Counted from the stretch's first letter, positions 1 to 10,421 are shown. The stretch is 64,000 bases of DNA from Cepaea nemoralis (GCA_014155875.1 JACEFZ010014551.1:507501-571500); one strand, 5' to 3'. The notes: generated from the sequence alone by a model not told the origin. A program made the numbers and translations.

Positions 1-331
1 TAGCTGACCAGGCCTCAATACGAAGAAAACTACAAGGGATGTGAGGAGAATATATATGTATATCACTGGTATTCTTATCTTCGCAGACTATAGCTCACAG
101 TGACTACAACAAAAGTAACACGGCGCCCTCTACGCTATGTATTCCATGATGGCTAGAGGTTATGTGGCGAGCATGACCGGCATTTCCCAACCCAACTCAA
201 ACATTCATCAGGTCAACGAGCGGTTAGCAGAACGCTTAGTCGCGCCATACGGACAGAGGCGTCAGCATAAGCTGAACCGCTTGACCTAAGAAACTGGTTG
301 AAACCGGTTTTACGCGTGGCTCAAAAACTTG
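1..331. other. left flank, no gene recognised
   Basis: I see no open frame with recognisable similarity and no RNA gene here. The last part leads into the TATA-containing start of the next gene, so some of it may be promoter DNA. Confidence 0.4.
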
Positions 332-339
332 TATATAAA
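332..339 (+). promoter_or_regulatory. candidate TATA box
   Basis: TATATAAA lies 38 bases upstream of the first in-frame ATG (377) of the PC4-like gene. A start site about 25-30 bases downstream would leave a very short leader. Seen: the motif and spacing. Inferred: that it acts as a core promoter. Confidence 0.35.
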
Positions 340-376
340 CCAGAGGCTGGTAACACTCAAGCATTGTGATCAGAAG

Positions 377-1090
377 ATGACTACAGACCTCAAGACTGTG
401 CCTGCTAACTGGGTCTACATGACTCGTAGTGGTGAGACTATTAGACCAGTGGGCGGTGATGATAAGGGCGTGTTTGTCTCATCCTACAGAGGAACGAGCA
501 CGTTACACATCCGAAGATTTTACGGTGATTCCGACAAGAGATTCCAACTAAGACGGGTATGACACTTACTCGGCAAGAATATGAACAGAGGAGCGCTATG
601 CATCGCGAGATCCTAGCTGACTTTGACAGACTCAACCAAGTTAACCAAGCCAGTGACAAAGTTAAACAAGACACTAACAGAGGCAAGCAAGTCAGTAACC
701 AAACCATTCAAGTCAGTGCTCATGTCAAACAAGGCACTACCAGAAGCAATCAAGTCCAAAACACTCAAGTCAGTACTCAAGTTAAACAAGGAACTAACCG
801 AAACCACCAAGTAGACGCATACTATACCACCAGTTATCAACCCGGCTACAATCAGATGTGTGATGACCCCAGCAACCAGATATGTGAAGAGCCCAATAGC
901 CAGATGTTTGATGTGTCCGACACTTGATGGCTCGGTTGTCTACAATACTCAGATGTCAGCCCACCAAACAGGAGACCAGTTTTATGACTAAATGCCAAGT
1001 GACATATACAGACCACGCTACCAATCGGAAAAACCAACCTACTCAGACAGTGGTGTGAACAAACCCAGAAACAACATACAATTTGTATAG
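377..1090 (+). pseudogene. PC4/p15-like DNA-binding protein with Gln/Asn-rich tail, frameshifted
   Basis: The reading frame from ATG 377 carries GVFVSSYRG, LHIRRFY and then, after a one-base frame change near 556-560, GMTLTRQEYEQ-like residues. This order (beta strand with VFVS, IR-FY, then a GMTLT-type turn before a helix) resembles the single-stranded DNA-binding domain of transcription coactivator PC4/SUB1. The rest is a Gln/Asn/Thr-rich tail with repeated VKQGT and NQV motifs. A second break near 922-930 (DVSDT then stop) removes a few codons present in the copy at 3600-4313. The tail would otherwise end at the TAG at 1088-1090, followed by AATAAA at 1104-1109. Seen: the frames, breaks, repeats and polyA signal. 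The PC4 assignment rests on motif resemblance only; it could be an unrelated TE-encoded protein. Confidence 0.42.
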
Positions 1091-2085
1091 CTCTATAAGT
1101 GAAAATAAAATGTTTTGATGATACTATGTATACCAGCTCATATCACATCATCCATTTCGTATAATGACATTATACATTTAAGAAAAAAAATTATTATTAT
1201 TGTAAAATGTACTGAAATACTGTAAATAAACAGGTATATAGATTATAATTACGGATTGGTTGTTGAATATTTAGTGTTTACGGTGTATATAGTTGTCATG
1301 CGGTGAGAGAATGAAGGGCAAAAATATCAATTAATACAATTTGGTAGCCAAATGGGGAAAATTTTGGCTACATTTCAACCAGTCCTATAAAAAAAAAGCT
1401 CACCCAATCTCATGAAAAGTAGGAAACTTAGTTAACCAAATGTGAAAAAGTTTGGTCACATTTCAACCAAACTTATAAAAATCTCAGTGAAACATATGAA
1501 AAGTAGGAACATTTGTTAAGCAAAGGTGAACATTTTGGCCAAACGTCACCCAAACTTATGAAAAGTAGGACAATTTGGCAACCAAATGTAAAAAGTTTGA
1601 CCAAATTTCAACCAAACTTATAAAAAGTAGTAAACTTTGTTAACCAAATGTGAAAAGAGTTTGGCCAAAGTTCAACCACAATCATCAACAAGTAGGAAAA
1701 TTTGTTAACCAAATGTGAAATGTTTGGCCAAATTTCAACCAAACTTATAAAAAAAAAAGTAGAAGAATTTGGTGACCAAAGGTGAAAAGTTTGACCAAAT
1801 TTCATCCAATCTTATAAAAATCTCATTCAAACTTATAAAAAGTAGGAAAATTTGTTAACCAACGTGAAAAGTTTGGCCAACTTTCACCCATACTTATGAA
1901 AAGTGGGAAATTTTCTTGTCCAGCTGTGAAAAGTTTGAGCAAATGTCACCCAAACTTATGAAACGTATGAAAATTTGTTAAGCAAAAGGCAAAAGGTTTG
2001 GCCACAATCATCAACAAGTAGGAAACATTTATTAACGAGAGTGAAAAGGGTTACCCAAACTTCCAAACAAACTCATAACAAGTAG
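573..2085 (+). repeat. left arm of a giant inverted repeat
   Basis: From CAAGAATATGAACAG onward this stretch is matched, in reverse complement, by 2657-4313. The arm contains the Gln/Asn-rich coding tail, its polyA signal, a unique segment (about 1100-1380) and part of an AT-rich satellite. Outside 573 and 4313 the flanks are unrelated. The arms differ by substitutions, small indels and one extra coding repeat unit in the right arm, so it is not a recent perfect palindrome. Confidence 0.85.
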
Positions 2086-3320
2086 GAAACTTTGTTAACT
2101 AAATGTGAAACGTTTGGCCAAATTTCATCCAATCTTATAAAAATCTCAGTCAAACTTATAAAAAATAGGAAAATTTGTTAACCAAAGTGAAATTTTTTTT
2201 GACCAAATGTCAAACACACTTATAAAAAGTAGGAAACTTTGTTAACCAAATGTGAACAGTTTTGTCAAAGTTCAAACAAATCCATAAAAAGTAGGAAATT
2301 TTGTTGACCAAAGTGAAAGAATTGGGGCCAAAGTTCAACCAAACTTATAAATAGCTGACCCAAACTTATGAAAAGTGAGAAATTTTGTTGTCCAGATGTG
2401 AAAAGTTTGGCCAATTTTCAGAACAAATGCATAAAAGGTAGGAAACTTTGTTAACCAAATGTGAAAAGTTTAACCAAAGGTCAGACCAAACTTATAAAAA
2501 ATTTGCAATTTTGTTAACCAAACGTGAAAAGGTCTGTCAAATTTCACACAACATTGAGAAAAGTAGGAAATTGTGTTGTCCAGATGTGAAAAGTTTGTCC
2601 AAATCTCACCCAAACATATGAAAAGTAGGAAACTTTGTTAACCAAATGTGAAAAGCTACTTTTTATGAGTTTGTTTGGAAGTTTGGGTAACCTTTTTCAT
2701 TCTCGTTAACAAAATTTTACTACATGTTGATGATTGTGGTTGAACTTTGGCCATACTTGTTGCCTTTTGGTTAACGAAGTCTCCTACGTTTCATAAGTTT
2801 GGGTAAATTTGGTCACACTTTCCACAGCTGGAAAACAAAATTTCCCACTTTTCATAAGTTTGGGTGAAAGTTGGCCAAACTTTTCACGTTGGTTAACAAA
2901 TTTTCCTACTTTTTATAAGTTTTAATGAGATTTTTATAAGATTGGATGAAATTTTGTCAAACTTTTCACCTTTGGTCACCAAAGTGTTCTACTTTTTTAT
3001 AAGTTTGGTTGAAATTTGGCCAAACTTTTCACATTTGGTTAACAAATTTTCCTACATGTTGATGATTGTAGTTGAACTTTGGCCAAACTCTTTTCACATT
3101 TGGTCAACAAAGTTTACTACTTTTTATAATTTTGGGTGAAGTTTGGCCACAATTTTCACCTTTGCTTAACAAATGTTCCTACTTTTCATATATTTGATTG
3201 AGATTATTATAAGTTTGGTTGAAATGTGACCAAAACTTTTCACATTTGGTTCACAAAGTTTCCTACTTTCCGTGAGATTGGGTGAGCTTTGTTTTTATAG
3301 GACTGGTTGAAATGTAGCCA
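1380..3320. repeat. AT-rich satellite, unit about 60 bp
   Basis: Degenerate tandem copies built on TTAACCAAATGTGAAAAGTT, a TTGGCCAAA core, TTTCAACCAAACTTATAAAA and AGTAGGAAA, recurring about every 60 bases. Up to about 2650 the units read in one orientation; from about 2657 they read in the opposite one. The array therefore turns around at the centre of the inverted repeat. The short open frames in it are by-products of the repeat. Confidence 0.85.
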
Positions 3321-4313
3321 AAATTTTCCCCATTTGGCTACCAAATTGTATTACTTAATTGATATTTTTGCCCTTCATTCTCTCACCACATGACAACTAT
3401 ATACACCGTAAACACTAAATATTCAACAATCAAGCCGTAATTATAATCTATATACCTGTTTATTTACAGCATTTCAGTACATTTTACAATAATAATAATT
3501 TTTTTCTCTTAAATGTATAATGTCATTATACGAAATGGATGATGTGATATGAGCTGGTATACATAGTATCATCAAAACATTTTATTTTCACTTATAGAGC
3601 TATACAAATTGTATGTTGTTTCTGGGTTTGTTCACACCACTGTCTGAGTAGGTTGGTTTTTCCGATTGGTAGCGTGGTCTGTATATGTCACTTGGCATGT
3701 AGTCATAAGACTGGTCTCCTGTTTGGTGGGCTGACATCTGAGTATTGTAGACAACCGAGCCATCAATCAGCTTAGTGTCAGGCACATCAAACATCTGGCT
3801 ATTGGGCTCTTCACATATTTGGTTGCTGGGGTCATCACACATCTGACTGTAGCTGGGTTGATAACTGGTGGTATAGTATGCGTCTACTTGGTGGCTTCGT
3901 TTAGTACCTTGTTTGACTTGAGTACTGTCTTGAGTGTGTTGGACTTGATTGCTTCGGTTGGTGTCTTGTTGCACATCAAACAGCTGGTTATTGGACTCAT
4001 CACACATCTGGTTGCTGTGGTCATGACACATCTGACTGTAGCTGGTTTGAAAACTGGTGGTATAGTATGTGTCTACTTGGTGGTTTCGGTTAGTTCCTTG
4101 TTTAATTTGAGCACTGACTTGAGTGTTTTGGACTTGATTGCTTCTGGTAGTGCCTTGTTTGACATGAGCACTGACTTGAATGGTTTGGTTACTGACTTGC
4201 GTGCCTCTGTTAGTGTCTTGTTTGACTTCGTCACTGGCTTGGTTAACTTGGTTGAATCTGTCAAAGTCAGCTAGGATCTCGCGATGCACAGCGCTCATCT
4301 GTTCATATTCTTG
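2657..4313 (-). repeat. right arm of the giant inverted repeat
   Basis: Reverse-complement partner of 573-2085. The innermost pairing is clear: 2657-2710 matches 2030-2083 in reverse. The loop of about 570 bp between the arms is more of the same satellite. The outermost pairing ends at the codons for QEYEQ near 4313. Confidence 0.85.
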
Positions 4314-4385
4314 ATGTTCCCTAACCAGAGAAGTGTGGTTTAGACAGATGACAGTTCCTTTGGGTGACAACCACTTTACAAACAC
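3600..4385 (-). CDS. Gln/Asn-rich protein fragment, second copy
   Basis: An uninterrupted frame of 261 residues. Residues from about 26 onward match the tail of the 377-1090 gene (EYEQMSAVHREILADFDR, then VKQGT, NQV and YYTTS motifs, ending in NNIQFV and a stop). It has an internal duplication of about 60 residues, so QVD-YYTTS-MC-D occurs twice where the left copy has it once. The first ~25 residues have no counterpart in the left copy and lie outside the inverted repeat, so the PC4-like domain is absent and the start is uncertain. TTTATT at 3581-3586 is the minus-strand polyA signal. It is probably a promoterless duplicate rather than a working gene. Confidence 0.45.
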   Translation of the reverse strand: MFVKWLSPKGTVICLNHTSLVREHQEYEQMSAVHREILADFDRFNQVNQASDEVKQDTNRGTQVSNQTIQVSAHVKQGTTRSNQVQNTQVSAQIKQGTNRNHQVDTYYTTSFQTSYSQMCHDHSNQMCDESNNQLFDVQQDTNRSNQVQHTQDSTQVKQGTKRSHQVDAYYTTSYQPSYSQMCDDPSNQICEEPNSQMFDVPDTKLIDGSVVYNTQMSAHQTGDQSYDYMPSDIYRPRYQSEKPTYSDSGVNKPRNNIQFV

Positions 4386-5465
4386 AACGTCTCAGCCTGT
4401 TTTCGTTCCACGGTCAGTCTGAAAGAACTCGACAAGACCTGTTGGTTTGCAGTCACAGACGAAAGTGCCAAACTTTGTTACACAGCGTTATATCCTAGAG
4501 GCCGACCGAGCTGACCTAGAAAGCTTAGTGATACCCTTGTGCTCGTTAGTCACCGTTTCCACCCCTAGCTATATGCAAGCGACACATGTAACTCACGATT
4601 GTCTTTTCCCACGTCCCCTTTCTTTCGCTTCCTGCTCAAATTCCAAAAAAAAAAAAAAATAAGCCCTGGCCTAAACATTGCGAGTCACTCTATTTGTTCA
4701 GAGCACTGGTGTCGACTATTGTGTGCGTGTCCATAAGTGCCCCTGGCTGCTAAATTGTTGTTGTAATAAAAAAACAATCCTAACGGTTTCACCTTTGGCT
4801 ACAATGAAAGTGTGTGAGGTTCTTAACAAAAGTGTTGGGTTTCGATGTTTCTAGTCCAAACTCCGATTGCCAACTGTACTTTGTCCGTTAACGCACGCCC
4901 GTGACGTAATCTTAATGTTTTCTAATGCGTGACATATTCTTTATTTAGCATCTATTCTTATTTTTATGCATGTGCAATTAAATAATCATTTCTATGATAT
5001 GACAGTTCCCTTCAGCCAAACTCTGTTGTCATTTAGGTTCCACTTCCAGAAAGCCTATGCTTTTCAATGTGTAATTTGTTTATGTTTATTTCTCTGGTAA
5101 GAATTTAATATGTTTACTTCTATGCGTGCCAATCAATGCCTGTAGAGTGTATTTTATATGAATGGTCTCTTTGTGTGAATGGTCTCTTTGTGTGGAGTCC
5201 CAGGAGTTCCCCAACACTTCCCATTCTCTTGCTCATAAGTGTTTTTCTCTCGGCCACCATTACGTTGTTATATTATCCATACATATGCTTATAAAAGGAT
5301 GAGCATTTCCCTCAAGTTTTAAATAGCCGTTTAGACACTGGCAATTAGCACACACAATGACACGACATTGTCTGGGCGTTAGATAGAGAAACGACGTGAT
5401 ATTAGGCAATATTCTTTATAGTTCCTTTAACCTTAAATCTACTACCTTAGAAATGTCGCATTCCA
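4386..5465. other. non-coding stretch
   Basis: Nothing recognisable except a short direct repeat at about 5160-5192 (GAATGGTCTCTTTGTGTG twice) and A runs near 4647-4660. Confidence 0.4.
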
Positions 5466-5797
5466 GATCAATCAATCGGAAAGCGTGGGCGGTCATGACT
5501 CGCCATTTCACTTGATCACCAGAGTCGTGGATCAGCTCAGTGTTCCTGTCTCGTCCATGCCATGTGGCCAAGCCATCCAGGTATTTTCCTCTCAGTCTTC
5601 ATCTTGATCTGTTCCCTTCGATCTTGCCAGTTGTCACTACGTTCTCCAATCCATTTCTTCTCATAACACGTCCAAAAATATTTAACTGTCTACGTCTAAT
5701 TTATCTAATCAATTTACGAGTTTCATTTGTCTCCTGTAGTACTTGGTCATTAGTCTTTTCTATCTGTCCATGGTATTCTTTGCATTTTCCTCAGAAA

Positions 5798-6118
5798 TCA
5801 CATTTCTGCAGCCATCAGATGTTTCTCAGCTTGACTGCACATTGTCAAAGTTTCACATCCATACAAAAGAACAGGCTCTATATATCCCCTCAACACTTTT
5901 TTTTTCGTTTCAATTGACAACTTTTTATTGGTCAGAATGTTTTTCATCTTGCTAAAGGCTTCTTTCGCCATGGCGATTCTTGTTTTAATCTCTTCAAGGC
6001 ATCTCCCATCAGATGTTCTTACTGTTCCGAGGTAATTGTATCGATTCACACGTTGAACAATATTCCCATTTACTTGTATATTACATAGTGTTACTTCGTT
6101 CTTCCTAGTGACAACCAT
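5798..6118 (-). pseudogene. LINE reverse transcriptase, thumb/C-terminal part
   Basis: Contains NRYNYLGTVRTSDGRCLEEI, KEAFSKMKNILTNKK and VLLYGCETLTM, the conserved stretch after the polymerase core in this family (compare 11130-11713 and 45168-45629). The frame shifts toward 5470, where the end of the protein is still readable. Just upstream, 6130-6250 still encodes a YADDTILIAD active-site motif in another frame. Confidence 0.8.
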
Positions 6119-6280
6119 AACCTCAGCTGCTCACTGTGTACAACAACCGCATCTATTAATTGTTGCAAATCCTGCGAATTGTCTGCAATCAATATTGTAT
6201 CATCTGCATATCTAATGTTATTGATGCTTCGTCCTCCAATGCTGATTCCATTTATATCTTCTACATTTCTGAAAATATTT

Positions 6281-6976
6281 TCACTGTACAGGGAAAAAAA
6301 GATCTGGAGACATTATACATGACTGCCTAACACCTCTCTTAATAGGCTGATATTGTCCCACTTCATTATCTATCTGTATGGCAGCTTGTTGTTTCCAATA
6401 TATGGTTTTTATAAGTCTAATGTCTTTCCCATCAGTTTGTAGATCTGCAAGCATATCCACCATGTTGGCATGTCTAACTCTGTCAAATGCTTTTGTATAG
6501 TCAATAAAGCAAAGATTTATATCCTTGTTTACTTCAATGACTGTTCGCAGCATATACACAGCATTTACTGTTCCCATTCCTTCTACAAACCCACTTTGTT
6601 CTTCCCCTATTAGAGGTTGAAATATCTTCCGCACTCTTTGCATTCGTATCAAAGTCTTTGTGATGTGACTTATTATACTAATTGTTCTATGTTGATCACA
6701 TTTCAAGGCTCCTGATTTCTTTGGGGATTGCAATAAATACATAGTTACATAATTCAGAAGGTATCTCTCCAGTATCAGCAGTCTGGTGACTTGATCTAGT
6801 CCATATTCTTCTAAAGCTTTAATCATTTCTGTTGCGATGTTATCTGCACAGTAGGCCTTGCCAGCTTTCATATGCTTAAGAATATTTCGAACCTCCATCT
6901 TCAAAATTGGTGGTCCTTCATTATTAAATCTAATATCATACAGTTCCTCTCTGTTATCCTCATAAAGGTTTTTCAC
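6281..6976 (-). pseudogene. LINE reverse transcriptase core
   Basis: 231 residues from the start of the polymerase domain to just before the active-site YADD box. Visible motifs: KMEVRNILKHMKAGKA, IGEEQSGFVEG, motif A CFIDYTKAFDRVRH (with its catalytic Asp) and motif B GVRQSCIMSPDLF. It lacks a proper PxxWK-type middle section because of a frame slip near residues 65-80. It synthesises cDNA from the element's RNA at the nicked target in working relatives. Here it is cut off from motif C by a frameshift at about 6281. Confidence 0.85.
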
Positions 6977-7230
6977 ATAATCTGTCCATACATGTATAAT
7001 CTGATCTTTTTCTATTATGATTTTGCCATCTTTAGTTATTAGACAGCCTGTTGATGTACTTGTTCTTTTATTAGTAAGTTCCTAAATTCTTTTGTGCACT
7101 AATTTGGTATTTTGACTATTGTGTTGTTTTTCAATTTCTAAGTACTTTTCCTCAAGCCATGCTTCTTTTGCCTCCTTACATAATATTCTGACTTGTCTGT
7201 GGATTTCTTCATATTTGGTAGGATTATTTA

Positions 7231-7244
7231 TGTTGAGTCTTCTT
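7231..7244. repeat. 14-bp target site duplication, left copy
   Basis: TGTTGAGTCTTCTT, identical to 8734-8747. The pair flanks the RNase H LINE insertion exactly. Confidence 0.92.
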
Positions 7245-8733
7245 AGTTAGTTAGTTAGTCGACAGATCATCCTCATTGCACATCGAACCATTCAGTCCAT
7301 AAGTGCTCGGATCCCCTCCTCAGCAAATCCCGCAACGTGTAGCGGCTAACGACGCCAGTTCTGTGTTGGTTTATAAATCTTCTTTGGCTTCCTGTGTAGT
7401 GTTCTTGTTTGGCCACCCCTCTTTTAATTTGCTGCTCTCGCAGTCTGGCCATTGTTGTAGATTCACAGTCATCACTTGGTTCTCGCAAAAGTCTTACTTC
7501 TCGTAGAGCATTCAGAATGTCGGCCTGGTCCATGGCGCTTCCGCCCTCCACAGTAGCCTCACCTGCGAGCTTGTCAGCACGCTCATTTCCTTGTACTCCC
7601 GCATGCCCTGGCACGAAGATGAAACTAATCTTTGCCAGTCGAGACCGCTCCAGAGGCAGCAACCATTCTCTTCGGATCGACCCCTCCTCTATCCTCTTGA
7701 TCATGTTCATTGAGTCGCTAAGGAAACAAGCCCTAGTGAATGTCTGTGTCCATGTTATTGCTTTACTTACTGCCATGACTTCCATGGTCAGGCTACTTGT
7801 GGTTTCAGTGAAAGCACCAGAGTCCTCCTTCACAATTCTCCCTCCGGCCCGAGCTGTAAAGGCCCATGAGCTTCTCACATGTCGGACGACCGACCCATCT
7901 GTGTAGATGACCGCGTCACCGTCTAGCGAATTCTCGAAAATCAACGCTTGTACTTCAGCCTCAACAGCAGCCGGATTTTCTTGTCTGCATTTTCTATCTA
8001 GTTGGATGCAAACTGAAAAGGATGTGCAGAAGTCTGTTGGCACTCGCACCCACTCCTCGCCAGGTTCTAAGTCCTCAAGTGAACACACTTGTTGAAGAAT
8101 GTCTTCGGCTTGACCCATCCACGACCGTCCTCTTTTTAACCTGCTGCCCTTCACCTTCCTAATTTCACTATGCAGTGGATGTTGTGTGTTTGCGTTAATT
8201 CTGAGGTAGGAGCGTGCCCTGCAACCTTGTATTCTCTCTTCAATGGTTGGAAAACCAAGAAGGTAGCGCATCGCCCTGCATGTTGTATCTCTTGTACATC
8301 CAAGAATAATGCGCATAGCTTCATTCTGTAACCTTTCCATCCTTTCTATCTGCTTATGGCTGAGAGTCAGGATTGCCATTGCATACTCCAAAACAGACAT
8401 GACCAACCCCTCGTACAGAAGACATAGATGGCGCTGCTCACAGTTTGCTGCCGCCATCACCCGCATCGCTGCCAAACCCCGCTTGGCCTTTGTTATCACC
8501 TGGTCTATGTGCACATTATAAGCAAGGCTTCGATCAAACCGTATCCCCAGGTAATACATTGCCTGCGTTCTTTCCACCGTCTCTGAACACAGCATTACAG
8601 TTGGTGTTGGAGTGTTATCAATATGATTATTCAACGAGAACCAAGTCACTGTTGCCTTTGTTGGGTTGACCATTGCCCCAGCTTCATCACACCAAGTACT
8701 TATGCGATTGAGTTCGGTTTGTAGTTCCACAGC
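7245..8733 (-). mobile_element. 5'-truncated RNase H-bearing LINE (I group)
   Basis: Inserted on the minus strand into the linker region of the RTE-like LINE. The 3' end is a (TTAG)n tract, read as CTAA repeats on the minus strand, at 7245-7260. The other end is truncated within the polymerase thumb. Flanked by a perfect 14-bp target duplication, the classical mark of target-primed reverse transcription. Confidence 0.92.
7273..8730 (-). CDS. RT C-terminus plus RNase H of an I-group LINE
   Basis: 485 residues, uninterrupted, but lacking the polymerase core, so the start is not native. Residues 1-150 are the thumb and connection region (YLGIRFDRSL, LLYEGLVMSVLEYAM, MERLQNEAMRIILGC). Residues 273-392 are an RNase H domain with the acidic residues in place: Asp278 (YTDGSV), Glu317 (TMEVMA), Asp339 (SDSMN) and Asp386 after VPGHAGVQGNERADKLAG. 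The C-terminus (RRGSEHLWTEWFDVQ) resembles that of the other copies. RNase H degrades RNA in the RNA-DNA hybrid during element replication. The open frame suggests a fairly recent insertion. Confidence 0.88.
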   Translation of the reverse strand: MELQTELNRISTWCDEAGAMVNPTKATVTWFSLNNHIDNTPTPTVMLCSETVERTQAMYYLGIRFDRSLAYNVHIDQVITKAKRGLAAMRVMAAANCEQRHLCLLYEGLVMSVLEYAMAILTLSHKQIERMERLQNEAMRIILGCTRDTTCRAMRYLLGFPTIEERIQGCRARSYLRINANTQHPLHSEIRKVKGSRLKRGRSWMGQAEDILQQVCSLEDLEPGEEWVRVPTDFCTSFSVCIQLDRKCRQENPAAVEAEVQALIFENSLDGDAVIYTDGSVVRHVRSSWAFTARAGGRIVKEDSGAFTETTSSLTMEVMAVSKAITWTQTFTRACFLSDSMNMIKRIEEGSIRREWLLPLERSRLAKISFIFVPGHAGVQGNERADKLAGEATVEGGSAMDQADILNALREVRLLREPSDDCESTTMARLREQQIKRGVAKQEHYTGSQRRFINQHRTGVVSRYTLRDLLRRGSEHLWTEWFDVQ

Positions 8734-8747
8734 TGTTGAGTCTTCTT
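8734..8747. repeat. 14-bp target site duplication, right copy
   Basis: Identical to 7231-7244. The host LINE resumes at 8748. Confidence 0.92.
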
Positions 8748-9028
8748 GTTTCCATTAGGTGTAAAATTTCTCCAGTCATCCATTTCTTACGACCTACCTT
8801 CTTTAATTTTGGAATTGTTGTTTCTGCAGCCAAACTGATTGAATTCTTTAACATTTTCCATTGATCATCCACATCCTGGAATAATATCTCTAAATCAGAC
8901 AATATATCAAATCTGTTCTGTACTTCTATGTTGAATTTGTTTTGTATTTCCTTGTCATTACTCAATGTACACAAATCATATTTAGTGTTTCCTGTTATAT
9001 ACTTGACTTTCTTCAACTTTGTCCTCAA
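8748..9028 (-). pseudogene. LINE linker between endonuclease and RT
   Basis: Encodes LKKVKYITGNTKYDLCTL, NKFNIEVQNRFDILSDL and TTIPKLKKVGRKKW, closely matching 24830-25109. The native frame continues beyond the insertion into 7230. Residues read past 8747 toward 8687 belong to the inserted element. Confidence 0.75.
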
Positions 9029-9039
9029 TGTTCCTGTAA

Positions 9040-9704
9040 ATAATCTGTGGTCACTATAACAGTCAGCACTGGGAACTGTTTTTACTATTGTTAACGTGCT
9101 TCTAAATCTTCTGCTAATCAGAATATAGTCAATCTGGTTTCTAATCCTGTTTCAGGACTCCTCCATGTCCATAATCTTCTAGGGTGTTGCTTTAACTAGG
9201 TGTTTCCTACAATCATTTCCTGTTATTTTGCCCTCTCTACGAGTCTGTATCCTCTTTCATTTCTCTCTCCTAAACCATAGTTTCCTACTGTGTATCTATC
9301 ACCTTGATTTCCTACTTTTGCTTTGATGTCCCCTAATATGATGTTTATTTCTGAATTGTTACATTTCTTTAACGCAGACTCTATGTCATTATAAAATTTC
9401 TCTACACTATCTTCACCTGTTGGGGCATATACTTGAATAACATTTATGTTAAAAGGTCTGCCACTTATTTAACTAGTAGAACTCTTTCCGACACGGCCCA
9501 ATATTCCTGAACAGGTTTTGATGTTTTCCGGTCCAAAATAATTGCCACTCCCCTTTGTCGATCTTCACCTCCAGAATAAATAATCTTAAACTCTTCATCT
9601 ATCTTGATGCCTGCTCCTATCCATCTCGTTTTGCACATTCCTAAAATATTAATGTTTTTCTCTTTCTATTTCTTGTCTTATGTTCTCTAATTTATCGTCG
9701 TCGT
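9040..9704 (-). pseudogene. decayed AP-type endonuclease region of the RTE-like LINE
   Basis: No long frame remains, but nucleotide similarity to 24170-24830 is easily followed on the minus strand, including the segments for the GDRQ, VGNYGLGERN and LISRR motifs. Several stops and frameshifts. In a working element this domain nicks target DNA to prime reverse transcription. Confidence 0.7.
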
Positions 9705-10344
9705 TTTGATTGATTGATTGATCTAGGAACCGACATCACAGCATTCGGGACATTCCCATAAGCGCTCCGTCCCCATCCTCAGCAACCAGCGAAGAGTTCC
9801 AACACTAATAGTTCCAGTAGCAATCTGATTATATGTCCATCTCGCCTTTCCTCTGAGCGTCGAGCGTCGGCCAGATCCCCTCGTCACTCCTCGCTGCCTC
9901 ATTCTAACCAGACTATGGTGATCCATTTGCTCCTCCGAGTTGTACACGTGCTCCCACAAGGCCGCAACCACATCTGCCTTGTCATGCATCAATACTCCAC
10001 CAAGTTCAGCCGAGACAGCCAATCTGTCCGCCTGTTCATTCCCCAGCACACCGGCATGCCCAGGAGAAAATATCCAGGTGATGCTTGCTACCCGTGACCT
10101 CCGAAGCGAAGCAAGCCACTCTGCACGAAGCTTGCCTGTTCTCACCCTTCTCAGCATGCTTTCTGAGTCAGTTACAATCACAATATGTGTATGTATCGTG
10201 TTTTCTATCCAGCGGAAAGCTGCACTGACCGCCTCCACCTCCATTCTTAAGCTAGATGTAGTGTCATCATACGCCAGGTTCTCCTGCACCAAACGCCGAC
10301 CATTAGTATTTGCCAAGAACCCCCAAGCACTTCTCCTACCTCTC
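9705..10344 (-). mobile_element. second RNase H LINE fragment inside the RTE-like LINE
   Basis: Interrupts the endonuclease between ...CGTCGTCGTT (9704) and AACGTCCTAAC (10345), which are contiguous in the copy at 24140. Its 3' tail is TTGATTGATTGATTGAT (9705-9721). No clear target duplication is visible, so a deletion or decay accompanied insertion. Confidence 0.82.
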
Positions 10345-10421
10345 AACGTCCTAACATTCCATGTTGCTAATTTTAATATCTCTGTCCTTGTCTTGCAATG
10401 ATCAGTCTTTAGGCGAATCAT
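9723..10421 (-). pseudogene. chimeric ORF: endonuclease start fused to RNase H
   Basis: 232 residues. Residues 1-26 (ending WNVRTL) are the first strand of the host LINE endonuclease; from about residue 27 the frame runs into the inserted element. That part is RNase H lacking its first Asp strand but keeping Glu61 (RMEVEAV), Asp85 (VTDSESM) and FSPGHAGVLGNEQADRLA with His122 and Asp132. Its C-terminus has ERLWECPECCDVGS. The fusion is in frame by accident of insertion. It is unlikely to be active because both domains are incomplete. Confidence 0.8.

Noticed and set aside
1608..3139. Frames of 65 codons on both strands
   Set aside because: By-products of the AT-rich satellite; the two are mirror copies from the inverted repeat.
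7303..8669. Several plus-strand frames of 60-165 codons
   Set aside because: Antisense shadows of the RNase H LINE protein on the minus strand.
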